DNA of 32,089 bases from an uncultured Bacilli bacterium (lineage in GTDB: Bacteria; Bacillota_I; Bacilli_A; RF39; UBA660): the NCBI GenBank assembly GCA_910583685.1, contig CAJTXY010000017.1, forward strand, positions 1 through 32,089, in the 5' to 3' direction. A program made the position numbers and the translations under genes. The first letter of the stretch is position 1, and every line of letters starts with the position of its first letter. Below, one piece after another: positions 22,339-30,212 of this stretch. A model generated the notes under the pieces. That model ran no database searches. It worked only from the letters and a program-made list of their open reading frames with translations, and was not told where the DNA came from.

Positions 22339-23289
22339 ATGGAAATAAAAGCAGAAGTATTAGATACTATTTATAAAAAGTTTGAAGAAGTCCCTATCAG
22401 CCCATATTTAAAAGAACGCCACAATGAACTATTCACTATTTTTTATGAAACCGCAAAGGTATTAAAGCCTATAGAAATATTACCACCTTTTCAATATAAC
22501 TTCTCAAAAGAGGATGTTCTTTTTCTAGAAGAGGAATTTTTAAGATCTATCAATCCAAACTATAGCAAACACTTTATAAAAGATTATGCAAAAGGAAATC
22601 TATGTCAATATGCTTTTCCTTATGATAATAGTTACTGTTATATAAAAAAACCATCTATTAACAAGTATGCCATATATTATCCTAATACACAGACAATACA
22701 AGATTTAACTATTTTATCTCACGAGTACACCCATCACCTTACTGGGAAATTTCCTACTCTACAAAAAGAAACTTCTGCTTATACAACATATTGTGAAATG
22801 CTATCAATTTTAGCAGAATTAAAATGTCTAGACTTTTTATCGGAAAATGGTATTGCCAAAGAAGATTTAAATATATATAAACATCATATAAATAAAAGAC
22901 ATTATAACAATATAAGTGCATTTCTCACAATACAACCATTACTAGAAGTATATCTTGCAAAAGAAGATCTTACAGAAAAAAAGATAGACGAGCTACTAAA
23001 TAGAAATCCATTTTACAATAATGCAGGAAAAGAAAACATAGTTTATAATCTTCAAGTATTAACAAAAGTACCATACCAAAAATGCCTATACTACCAGTAC
23101 CCTTTAGGTATGATTATAGCAGCTTCCCTACATCAGGAAAAGTATTCAAACGAGAAATTCACTGACTTAATTGAGATAATGAATACAATCGAAGTAGAGG
23201 AATTTGAAAAAAGGTTACCACAAAAGTCTGCAATAGAATATGCAAGGGATATGGCCAATGAATTTAATTACCAAAAAACAAAAAAATAA
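22339..23289 (+). CDS. Zinc metallopeptidase with HExxH motif, M3-like
   Basis: 316 aa, no signal peptide, so probably cytoplasmic. The zinc motif is HEYTHH at residues 128-133 (HExxH), followed by KETSAYTTYCEMLSILAE, where Glu144 or Glu153 would be the third zinc ligand. This HExxH...E helix arrangement resembles the catalytic core of M3 oligoendopeptidases (PepF), but the protein is about half their length, so it is either a compact relative or a different gluzincin family. AAAGGAGGT lies 5 nt before the ATG. Monocistronic, with its own strong promoter and a shared terminator at 23289-23318. Substrate unknown; oligopeptide degradation is an inference. Confidence 0.78.
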   Translation: MEIKAEVLDTIYKKFEEVPISPYLKERHNELFTIFYETAKVLKPIEILPPFQYNFSKEDVLFLEEEFLRSINPNYSKHFIKDYAKGNLCQYAFPYDNSYCYIKKPSINKYAIYYPNTQTIQDLTILSHEYTHHLTGKFPTLQKETSAYTTYCEMLSILAELKCLDFLSENGIAKEDLNIYKHHINKRHYNNISAFLTIQPLLEVYLAKEDLTEKKIDELLNRNPFYNNAGKENIVYNLQVLTKVPYQKCLYYQYPLGMIIAASLHQEKYSNEKFTDLIEIMNTIEVEEFEKRLPQKSAIEYARDMANEFNYQKTKK

Positions 23290-23320
23290 AAACCATTATT
23301 TTTATGAATAATAGTTTTCC
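23283..23320. terminator. Bidirectional terminator between the peptidase and ylxY-like genes
   Basis: AAAACCATTATT and AATAATAGTTTT form a 12-bp stem with one mismatch (a G-U pair on the minus-strand RNA). T-runs follow in both directions. Confidence 0.75.
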
Positions 23321-23323
23321 ATA

Positions 23324-24172
23324 TTATTTTTCAGTTAATAAATGATCAAGACTAGTAAGAGAATACCCCTTTTGATTTAAATATTTTAATACCATTTCCA
23401 GTTCTATTTCTGTATTGCCATCTACCTTCATACTAATAATAGAACCATCTGAAACTTTTTTCTTTACTTCCATATATGGTTTGTTTTTTACCTGAAGTGT
23501 TGGAATAATTGTATGAAGTCCTAGCTTACTACAAAGATCTAACACTTCCTTTTTATCATATTCCGCATAGCAGTAATTCTTATTCTTAGTCGTAATGGAC
23601 TGTAAAATAGAAAGAGCCATCGTAAAATATGTTTCATCATAGGTTCCATTATAATGCATAATCTCTATTTCATGGCCAAGAGATGACATATTAGAAACAA
23701 GTTCTTGATTGTTTTCAAGCCAAAGCCCATCTACAAAAAAGGTTGCCTTTTGCCCACTTGTCTCCAGTATTGTTAAAATAGAATCAATATTATCAGTCCG
23801 TTCCACTTTAAAAACAAGAGCTACACTGCTATCGAGTCCACTACCACTTTCGACATATTTATCATAATAATCATCTAAGGAAACAGAAGGATCAATTTCT
23901 TCAAAAACAAGCAAACTCTCTTTATAAGAACCATAGCGTTTCATCTTTTTATAACTTTCATTGACATCTACTTTACTTCCCTTTGCTCCAGGAATAATAC
24001 TATTATCTTTAAGTACCGCATCTACTGCCTCTTCATAATATTTATGTTCTTCTTTCTTTATTGTTTTCATAATAGGATCACTATCTCTTAATACATCTAC
24101 TACTTTTTCTGTATAATATAAACTAAAAAGAAAAAGAAGAATTACACCACTAGCCTGCCATACTTTTTTCAT
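23324..24172 (-). CDS. ylxY: YlxY-type polysaccharide-deacetylase-like protein, catalytically degenerate
   Basis: 282 aa. An N-terminal hydrophobic anchor (GVILLFLFSLYYTEKVV) is followed by the YlxY-type preamble IIPGAKGSKVDVNESYKKMK and LLVFEEIDPSVSLDDYYDKY, then a NodB fold with SVALVFKVERTDN, KATFFVDGLWLENN and LGHEIEIMHYNGTYDE. In active deacetylases the first block holds the catalytic Asp (FDDG) and the last holds HxxxH zinc ligands (GHEIxNHTxxH). Both are missing here, so enzymatic deacetylation is unlikely. It lies directly after pnp, as ylxY does in Bacillus. AGGTGG precedes the ATG. Probable role: cell-envelope binding or scaffolding, unproven. Confidence 0.82.
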   Translation of the reverse strand: MKKVWQASGVILLFLFSLYYTEKVVDVLRDSDPIMKTIKKEEHKYYEEAVDAVLKDNSIIPGAKGSKVDVNESYKKMKRYGSYKESLLVFEEIDPSVSLDDYYDKYVESGSGLDSSVALVFKVERTDNIDSILTILETSGQKATFFVDGLWLENNQELVSNMSSLGHEIEIMHYNGTYDETYFTMALSILQSITTKNKNYCYAEYDKKEVLDLCSKLGLHTIIPTLQVKNKPYMEVKKKVSDGSIISMKVDGNTEIELEMVLKYLNQKGYSLTSLDHLLTEK

Positions 24173-24219
24173 TTACACCACCTAATAAAATGTATGTAGA
24201 AAAAAAAGAAAAAGACGTT

Positions 24220-26391
24220 TTATTTTTCATCTTTTTTATCTTTTTCTTTCTTCTTTGGAACAGGAAGTGCATCCTTTCTCGAAAAGTTAAGTCTTCCCTT
24301 TTTATCACAACCAATTGCCTTTACTAAAATCTCATCTCCAATAGAAACAACATCTTCCACTTTATCAACCCGCTCATAAGCAAGTTTTGAAATATGTACC
24401 ATTCCTTCACAGCCAGGCCATACTTGTACAAAGCACCCAAACTCTTCTACTTTGACAACCTTTGCTTCATAGATTTTTCCTTCCTCAACTTCTCTTGCCA
24501 CATCTTCTATCATTTTCTTCGTCTTTTCAATAACTTCCTTATCTGAATGATAGATAATAACACGTCCATCATCTTCTAAATCCACTTTTACAGCATTCAT
24601 ATTATTGACATCAGTAACATTAGAAGCTTCACAAATAATTTTAGTAATCATCTCACCACCACGACCAATAACATCACGAATTTTTGATGGATTGATCATA
24701 AAGGTTTCCATCTTAGGAGCATATTTTGATACTTCTTTGCGAGGTTCTTTAATTTCTTTCCTAATTACTTTTAAAATTTGCAAACGTGCTTTTTTTGCTT
24801 GATTTAAAGCTTCTTCTAAAATTTCACGAGTAACTCCTTTAATCTTAATATCCATCTGAAGTGCACAAATTCCATTTTCAGTTCCTGCCACCTTAAAGTC
24901 CATATCGCCAAGGTGATCTTCCATTCCTTGAATATCAGTTAAAATTGTATAATCATCACCATCTGTAATAAGTCCCATCGCAATTCCCGCAACAGGTGCC
25001 ACAATAGGAACCCCTGCTGCCATTAAAGACATACATCCAGCACAGATAGATGCTTGCGAAGAAGAGCCATTAGATTCTAAGATTTCTGATACTACACGGA
25101 TTGTATAAGGAAACTGTTCTTCACTTGGAATTACTTGAAGTAATGCTTTTTCTCCCAAAGCACCGTGTCCAATTTCACGGCGACCTGGTGCACCATATCT
25201 ACCAGTCTCACCCACTGAAAATTGTGGAAAGTTATAATGAAGCATAAAACGTTTTTGATCTTCCAAACTTAATCCATCTAAGATTTGATGTTCTCCCAAA
25301 GCTCCCAATGTTGTAATAGATAAACTTTGTGTCTCGCCCCTAGTAAATAAAGCAGATCCATGAGTTCTTGGAAGATAGTCAACACTTGCTGACAATGGAC
25401 GAATTTCATCCATTTTTCTACCATCAGCACGAATATGCTCTTTTACTACAATACGACGAAATAATTGATATTGAATCTCATCTAACACCATTCTAACCTT
25501 CGTATATAATTCTTTTAAAGCATCTTCTTTCAATTTATCTTCATACTCTTCTTCGTAAACAGCAAGAACCTCTTCATAAATGGCATCTACAGCAGCGTGC
25601 ATTTCAAGTTTTTCTTTAATGCGTAAGGCTTTATCCATTTTTTCTGCTGCAAGAGACTCTACCTTTTCTCTCATCTCATCATCAATTTCTAAATGCTCAT
25701 ATACCATTTTTTCTTCCCCGATATCATCAATGATGGATTTTTCAAACTTAATTAATTTCTTAATTTCTTTATGGGCTTTCATAAGTCCTTCTAACATAAT
25801 ATCCTCTGATACTTGCTTTGCACTAGACTCTACCATATTAATAGCATCATTCGTTCCAGCAACTGTTAGATCTAGAATAGACTTCTCTAATTCTTCTGGA
25901 CTTGGATTAATAATATATTTACCATCAACATAACCTACTTTGACCCCTGCAATTGGTCCATTAAATGGAATCTTACTAATAGATACAGCAAGGGATGAGG
26001 CAAGCATTGCTGTTAACTCAGGAGAACAATCCTGATCTACACTTAAAACAGTATTGATAATTTGTACCTCATTCTTAAAGTCATCTGGAAATAAAGGTCT
26101 CATTGGCCGGTCAATCATCCGAGCAGCAAGAGTTGCATTATCCGTTGGACGTCCTTCTCTTTTGATAAATCCACCAGGAATTTTTCCAACCGAATATAAT
26201 TTTTCCTGATAGTTTACAGTTAATGGGAAAAAATCCGATAATAAATTCACATTTTTATTTACCACAGCAGCTGCAAGCACCACTGTATCTCCATAACGTA
26301 CCAATACTGATCCAGTTGCCTGTTTTGCCACCTCGCCATGCTCCACAATTATTTTTTTTCCGTGAAAATCTAATTCATATACTTTCTTCAT
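24220..26391 (-). CDS. pnp: Polyribonucleotide nucleotidyltransferase (PNPase)
   Basis: A 3'-to-5' phosphorolytic exoribonuclease that forms a trimeric ring and takes part in mRNA decay. 723 aa. The first RNase PH domain includes MIDRPMRPLFPDDF, followed by the all-helical middle. The second RNase PH domain (from about residue 315) has RTHGSALFTRGETQSL and GRREIGHGALGE. The KH domain has INPSKIRDVIGRGGEMI (near residue 563). The S1 domain has YEAKVVKVEEFGCFVQVWPG and GMVHISKL (from about residue 630), and a Lys-rich tail ends the protein. The 165-nt leader after rpsO could carry the usual autoregulatory structure. Neighbours rpsO and ylxY match the Bacillus order. Confidence 0.97.
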   Translation of the reverse strand: MKKVYELDFHGKKIIVEHGEVAKQATGSVLVRYGDTVVLAAAVVNKNVNLLSDFFPLTVNYQEKLYSVGKIPGGFIKREGRPTDNATLAARMIDRPMRPLFPDDFKNEVQIINTVLSVDQDCSPELTAMLASSLAVSISKIPFNGPIAGVKVGYVDGKYIINPSPEELEKSILDLTVAGTNDAINMVESSAKQVSEDIMLEGLMKAHKEIKKLIKFEKSIIDDIGEEKMVYEHLEIDDEMREKVESLAAEKMDKALRIKEKLEMHAAVDAIYEEVLAVYEEEYEDKLKEDALKELYTKVRMVLDEIQYQLFRRIVVKEHIRADGRKMDEIRPLSASVDYLPRTHGSALFTRGETQSLSITTLGALGEHQILDGLSLEDQKRFMLHYNFPQFSVGETGRYGAPGRREIGHGALGEKALLQVIPSEEQFPYTIRVVSEILESNGSSSQASICAGCMSLMAAGVPIVAPVAGIAMGLITDGDDYTILTDIQGMEDHLGDMDFKVAGTENGICALQMDIKIKGVTREILEEALNQAKKARLQILKVIRKEIKEPRKEVSKYAPKMETFMINPSKIRDVIGRGGEMITKIICEASNVTDVNNMNAVKVDLEDDGRVIIYHSDKEVIEKTKKMIEDVAREVEEGKIYEAKVVKVEEFGCFVQVWPGCEGMVHISKLAYERVDKVEDVVSIGDEILVKAIGCDKKGRLNFSRKDALPVPKKKEKDKKDEK

Positions 26392-26528
26392 CTACTTCTT
26401 CTACTCCTTTTATTTACTTTCCTACTCTTTTTATTCATAGAACTATAATCTTTTAATATAATTTCGATATTATCTACCACATAGACTAATTTCCCGAAAG
26501 AAAACGTCCCACAAGAAAACCCAAATAC

Positions 26529-26564
26529 ATAAAAAGTAGACACCAAAAATATGTGTCTACTTTC
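26529..26564 (-). terminator. Intrinsic terminator of rpsO (attenuator before pnp)
   Basis: On the minus strand AAAGTAGACAC and GTGTCTACTTT form an 11-bp stem followed by TTTAT. The TAG stop of rpsO is inside the 5' arm. Confidence 0.88.
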
Positions 26565-26826
26565 TTAATCCTAATTTTTTGATTAATTCACGATATCTTG
26601 TAACATCTTGTTTTTGTAAGTATTGTAACATATTACGACGTTGTCCAACTTTCTTTAAAAGTCCACGTCTTGAATGATAATCATGAATATGTACTTTTAA
26701 ATGTTCTGTTAAATCATTAATCTCTTTTGTTAAAATTGCGATTTGTACTTCAGCAGAACCAGTATCGTTTTTTCCTCTTGCAAATTCAGATACGATACTT
26801 GCTTTTTCTTCTTTTGTCAAAGCCAT
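26557..26826 (-). CDS. rpsO: 30S ribosomal protein S15
   Basis: 89 aa, standard size. The protein binds the central domain of 16S rRNA. Sequence signatures: ARGKNDTGSAEVQIAILT near residue 14, DLTEHLKVHIHDYHSRRGLL near residues 38-57, and VGQRRNMLQYLQKQDVTRY to the end. AAAGGAAG precedes the ATG. It sits between the vanY-truB fusion and pnp; Bacillus has ribC between truB and rpsO, absent here. Its terminator overlaps the last codons, and read-through would supply some pnp transcription. Confidence 0.98.
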   Translation of the reverse strand: MALTKEEKASIVSEFARGKNDTGSAEVQIAILTKEINDLTEHLKVHIHDYHSRRGLLKKVGQRRNMLQYLQKQDVTRYRELIKKLGLRK

Positions 26827-27002
26827 TTTTCATCTTCCTTTCTAAATATATTCACTAAATACTGAGTAAGGAGTCGGAAAATCTCCAAACTAAGTACCAG
26901 TAAGCACTTATAGTATACTAATAATTTCTAATTTTTGCAAGCATTATCGTAAAGAATAATTTATTTTATACCTTTTTCATCATATACATTATCTATTATA
27001 TA

Positions 27003-28418
27003 TTAATCATTAGCAGAGTATAACACTTTTAAAGGAATTAAAACCTCATTTTCTGCTTGATAAATGGCAAGAGTCTCTCCTTTAGAATTTAGAAGAATAC
27101 AAATCCCCTCTGCTTCATATATATTTTCTAGTTTTACACCATTTCTTACTTTCTTTTCTAAGGCCTCATCTACTGAAATTTGTAAATAAATAGAAAGTGC
27201 ATCTTTTATAGAAAAGATAGAGATATTTCCATTTCGAATATCATTTAATGAATTTGCTTGCTGAATAGAAAACTCTCCCTGTTTTGTTCGTTTTAATGAA
27301 AGCATTGTAGCATAAGTGCCTAAACTTTCTCCAATATCGCGAATTAAACTTCTAATATAACAACCCTTACTAACAACACAACGAAAAGTAAAAGTACCAT
27401 TTTCTTCATCCATAAGTTCAATTTCTTTTATAGTCACCTCTTTTTTAGGAAGGACTATCATCTTTCCTTCTCTCGCGTATTCATAGAGTTTTTTACCCCC
27501 TACTTTAACAGCAGAGTAAATAGGTACTTCCTGAAGATAAGTCTTTTGAAAGCTCTTCAAAACAGTATTCATATCAACATCATCTAAGACATCACTTTTC
27601 TCTAAAACTTTTCCAGTACTATCTAAGGTATCTGTTAAAAGTCCCAATTGAAAGGTTGCAATATACTCTTTATAGGTTGCTGTTAAGTACTCAGAAATAC
27701 GCGTTGCTTTCCCAATTGGTACTACCAGCACTCCCTCTGCTAATGGATCTAGTGTCCCTGTATGCCCTACCTTCTTTGTATAAAAGTATTGACTTACCAA
27801 ATTCACTACATCACGAGAAGTCATTCCCTTTTCTTTATTGACAACAAGAACCCCCGATAGACTCTGATAATACTCTTCTAATGTTAAATTTTCCTGATAA
27901 AGTTTAGTAGCAAGTTCTACTCCTACATAACGAATATGCCAAGGTTCATAAGGATAACCTGTAATTTCTTCACGCCCTTTAGGATATCTTAAAATAAAAC
28001 CAAAAAGAGAAAGATAAGGAACAATTTCTTGATATCTTATAACATCCTTCATAAGTTCATAATTATCTGCAGTAAATTTCCCATTTTTCTTTATTGAAAA
28101 ATCAATGGCAAGACCAGTATGATGTTCACTAGCACCAACTGGAGCTACAACACCTCTAGCATACTCTTCTCCATAATCAGATACAAATCTCTCATAGATT
28201 TCTTGCTGATAAGAAAGACTGCGATAAGCAGAATCTAATCCTAACTCATAGCCCTTTTCTTCATATACAAAATCTTTTAAAGAAATATAGGCCTCATAAG
28301 TCTTTTTTTCTATTTCAATATTTTCTTCATCAATATCTTTTGCAACAATAAGTTCTCTATCAACAAACATCTTCTCCTGGTACCTATGTTTTTTATTCAC
28401 CAACGCTTGATAATACAT
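27003..28418 (-). CDS. truB: Fusion: VanY-type D,D-carboxypeptidase domain + tRNA pseudouridine-55 synthase TruB
   Basis: 471 aa. Residues about 1-183 are an M15B (VanY) peptidase: YRS at 65-67, the zinc motif SEHHTGLAID at 97-106 (ligands His99, Asp106), and EPWH at 158-161 (catalytic Glu158, ligand His161). Residues about 188-471 are a complete TruB: GVLVVNKEKGMTS at the start, KVGHTGTLDPLAEGVL with catalytic Asp224, KEYIATFQLGLLTDTLDSTG, and CYIRSLIRDIGESLG near the end, plus a C-terminal extension. The joint (YYQSLSGVLVV) has no stop and no internal start codon with a ribosome site, so a genuine fusion is the simplest reading. No signal peptide is present, so the peptidase would act in the cytoplasm, like VanX. 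The ATG follows GGAGG by 6 nt and overlaps the end of murI by 26 nt. Confidence 0.92.
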   Translation of the reverse strand: MYYQALVNKKHRYQEKMFVDRELIVAKDIDEENIEIEKKTYEAYISLKDFVYEEKGYELGLDSAYRSLSYQQEIYERFVSDYGEEYARGVVAPVGASEHHTGLAIDFSIKKNGKFTADNYELMKDVIRYQEIVPYLSLFGFILRYPKGREEITGYPYEPWHIRYVGVELATKLYQENLTLEEYYQSLSGVLVVNKEKGMTSRDVVNLVSQYFYTKKVGHTGTLDPLAEGVLVVPIGKATRISEYLTATYKEYIATFQLGLLTDTLDSTGKVLEKSDVLDDVDMNTVLKSFQKTYLQEVPIYSAVKVGGKKLYEYAREGKMIVLPKKEVTIKEIELMDEENGTFTFRCVVSKGCYIRSLIRDIGESLGTYATMLSLKRTKQGEFSIQQANSLNDIRNGNISIFSIKDALSIYLQISVDEALEKKVRNGVKLENIYEAEGICILLNSKGETLAIYQAENEVLIPLKVLYSAND

Positions 28419-29175
28419 ATGAATCCTCCAAGTCTAAATATTTACTAATGACACTCTCCTTACTAGGATCTGTCAAGAGAAAAGTAACCTTTCCTTCTTT
28501 TCCTTCCGCCTCCAAATCATTTTCTTTCAATAAATGTTTTACTCTTAAAGAAACACCAACAGAAGGATCTAAAAATATAACAGAATGACCAATTGCCTCT
28601 ACAATTTCCTTTTTTATAAAAGGATAATGTGTACACCCTAATACAACAACATCTATTTTTTCCTTATCAAACTGAGAAAATAAAGAAATCAAGTAAGAAG
28701 GGATCGCCTCCATATTATCATTCTCAATCAGTTCCGCAAGACCATCACACGAAAGTAAAACTCTTTTTTCTTGAGAGTAGATTTGATTTAATTCTAGTAA
28801 TCTTTTACTTTGAATCGTTCCTGGTGTTGCCATTATCAAAACGTTTTTATTTCTATGATAATCATAAGCAACTTTAATAGCAGGTTCCACTCCAACAAAT
28901 AGAATATTATAATACCGTTTTCTCAAATAAGAAATTACCTGTGTCGTCGCAGTATTACAAGCAACAATCACGAGCTTTACTTGATAAAGCATAAATTTTT
29001 TCATAATCCCATCCACCAATTGAATCAATTCCTCTTTGGATTTATTACCATATGGATTATGAATAGAATCAGCATAATAGATATAGTCTTCATTAGGAAG
29101 ATACTTTAAAACTTTATTTAGAATAGAAATACCGCCAATACCAGAATCAAATATGCCAATAGGATTGTTATTCAT
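28393..29175 (-). CDS. murI: Glutamate racemase
   Basis: The enzyme makes D-glutamate for peptidoglycan precursors in the cytoplasm. 260 aa from the ATG at 29173-29175, chosen for GGAGG 8 nt upstream; a TTG five codons earlier is not preferred. Signatures: PIGIFDSGIGGISIL at the N-terminus, YYADSIHNPYGNKS, the first catalytic Cys in VACNTATT (about residue 70), GVEPAIK, and the second catalytic Cys in VLGCTHYPF (about residue 180). Its last 26 nt overlap the start of the vanY-truB fusion, which uses a ribosome site inside murI. The two are therefore translationally coupled, linking D-Glu supply with a D-Ala-type peptidase. Confidence 0.95.
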   Translation of the reverse strand: MNNNPIGIFDSGIGGISILNKVLKYLPNEDYIYYADSIHNPYGNKSKEELIQLVDGIMKKFMLYQVKLVIVACNTATTQVISYLRKRYYNILFVGVEPAIKVAYDYHRNKNVLIMATPGTIQSKRLLELNQIYSQEKRVLLSCDGLAELIENDNMEAIPSYLISLFSQFDKEKIDVVVLGCTHYPFIKKEIVEAIGHSVIFLDPSVGVSLRVKHLLKENDLEAEGKEGKVTFLLTDPSKESVISKYLDLEDSYVLSSVGE

Positions 29176-29198
29176 AACGATTCCCTCCAATAAAGTTT

Positions 29199-29227
29199 AA
29201 GTTAACATAGAAAAAAATATTCGTCAA
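29199..29227 (-). promoter_or_regulatory. Candidate promoter of murI-vanY/truB
   Basis: On the minus strand TTGACG (29222-29227), 17-nt spacer, TAACTT (29199-29204) with TGT before it. The -10 is poor. It follows directly on the upstream terminator. Confidence 0.45.
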
Positions 29228-29252
29228 TGAAAAAGCACAACTAGTGTGCTTC
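29228..29252 (-). terminator. Intrinsic terminator of the transglutaminase-like gene
   Basis: On the minus strand AAGCACA CTAGT TGTGCTT then TTTC; the gene's TAG stop is in the loop. Confidence 0.78.
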
Positions 29253-30131
29253 TACCTCTAAATGATTATTATCACCTACAAGTGGCATATTAATTACCCT
29301 CAGTTTTGGATCATTTCGAAACAAATAACGAATCTCATCAAAATTATGATCAGGATTTAAAAGAAGCGTTGCAAGATGATCAATCTCAGCAAGTTCTTCA
29401 TTTGAAAGAGATAAAAATTCTTTATCTGTATCAATATAAGTAGGCATAAATAAGTAAGAAATTTCATCATTCATTAGACTGTAAAAATCCAGAAAAACTG
29501 CCCGTGCTAACATCGCAAGTCCTTTTAAATGACTTCCATGAACAAACTCACCTACATCTCTTTTACCACTTCGGACAGAAAGCCAAGCTTCTCCTGCAAA
29601 AATCATCTTCTTATTAGGATCATTGTAATAAATTCCATCAGTGTCTATATCAATCCACTTAGAACTCTCAACATCATAATACTGGCAAATCCAATGATCA
29701 CAAGCAACATCTTCATAAAAGTAAGGAGCAAAACCGCTTCGAACACGACAAGCATAGCCTTTTGCTTTTAAAATAGAAGCACATAAAACAGACATATAAC
29801 GACAAGTGACTACAATTTTATCACGAATCTCCCTATCAGAAACAAGTCCCCTATCATCTTGTCTAAATAGCTCTGCCATCATAGCAGGAGATGTTAAAAG
29901 AATATCATCTTCACACCGATAACGATACCAAGGGAAATTTTCCTTTAACGCTTTTTTATTTATATCTTCCTGATAAGCCGCTACTAACTCTACACGATGA
30001 ATAATATTAGATCGAATTAAACGAATTAGTTCTAAAATATCATCTGGCAAACTTTTAAAATATTCTTGATAAGGACCAAAATTAGTATACATACTGACCC
30101 CTTTATAAAATTCAAGAATCTCATCTTTCAT
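29241..30131 (-). CDS. Transglutaminase-like (papain-fold) protein
   Basis: 296 aa from the ATG at 30129-30131 (GGAGG, 8 nt spacing; an ATG five codons earlier would place GGAGG inside the coding sequence). It has the transglutaminase-core triad in order: Cys110 in VVTCRYMSVLCASILKAKG, His146 in ACDHWICQYYD, and Asp161 in KWIDIDTDG. The region CRVRSGFAPYF between them is also typical. There is no signal peptide or membrane helix, so it is probably cytoplasmic. Many such stand-alone proteins are peptidases or cleave peptide-like bonds rather than cross-link; the reaction here is unknown. The C-terminal third is unrecognised. Single-gene unit with an extended -10 upstream and its own terminator. 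Confidence 0.8.
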   Translation of the reverse strand: MKDEILEFYKGVSMYTNFGPYQEYFKSLPDDILELIRLIRSNIIHRVELVAAYQEDINKKALKENFPWYRYRCEDDILLTSPAMMAELFRQDDRGLVSDREIRDKIVVTCRYMSVLCASILKAKGYACRVRSGFAPYFYEDVACDHWICQYYDVESSKWIDIDTDGIYYNDPNKKMIFAGEAWLSVRSGKRDVGEFVHGSHLKGLAMLARAVFLDFYSLMNDEISYLFMPTYIDTDKEFLSLSNEELAEIDHLATLLLNPDHNFDEIRYLFRNDPKLRVINMPLVGDNNHLEVEAH

Positions 30132-30149
30132 CACTATCACCTCCATTTT

Positions 30150-30158
30150 ATTTTAACA
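30150..30158 (-). promoter_or_regulatory. Extended -10 promoter of the transglutaminase-like gene
   Basis: TGTTAAAAT on the minus strand, about 19 nt before the chosen ATG; no good -35. Confidence 0.4.
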
Positions 30159-30167
30159 AAGGTGAAA

Positions 30168-30204
30168 GAAAAAAACTGATATTTTCCTTATCAAAAATAT
30201 CAGT
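30168..30204 (-). terminator. Intrinsic terminator of the large Cys-repeat protein gene
   Basis: On the minus strand ACTGATATTTT TGATAAGG AAAATATCAGT then TTTTTTT; perfect 11-bp stem. Confidence 0.92.
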
Positions 30205-30212
30205 TAATGATC

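Noticed and set aside
24173..24219. Terminator between pnp and ylxY
   Set aside because: The A-rich stretch has no hairpin; the genes are probably co-transcribed.
25580..26456. Plus-strand open frames of 117 and 77 aa opposite pnp
   Set aside because: They are antisense to a highly conserved gene, lack ribosome sites, and have low-complexity composition (Ser/Ile-rich) expected from the complement of pnp codons.
27003..27860. Separate truB gene starting inside the fusion
   Set aside because: I looked for ATG, GTG or TTG with a Shine-Dalgarno near the VanY/TruB junction. A short G-run is present, but no start codon is spaced to it.
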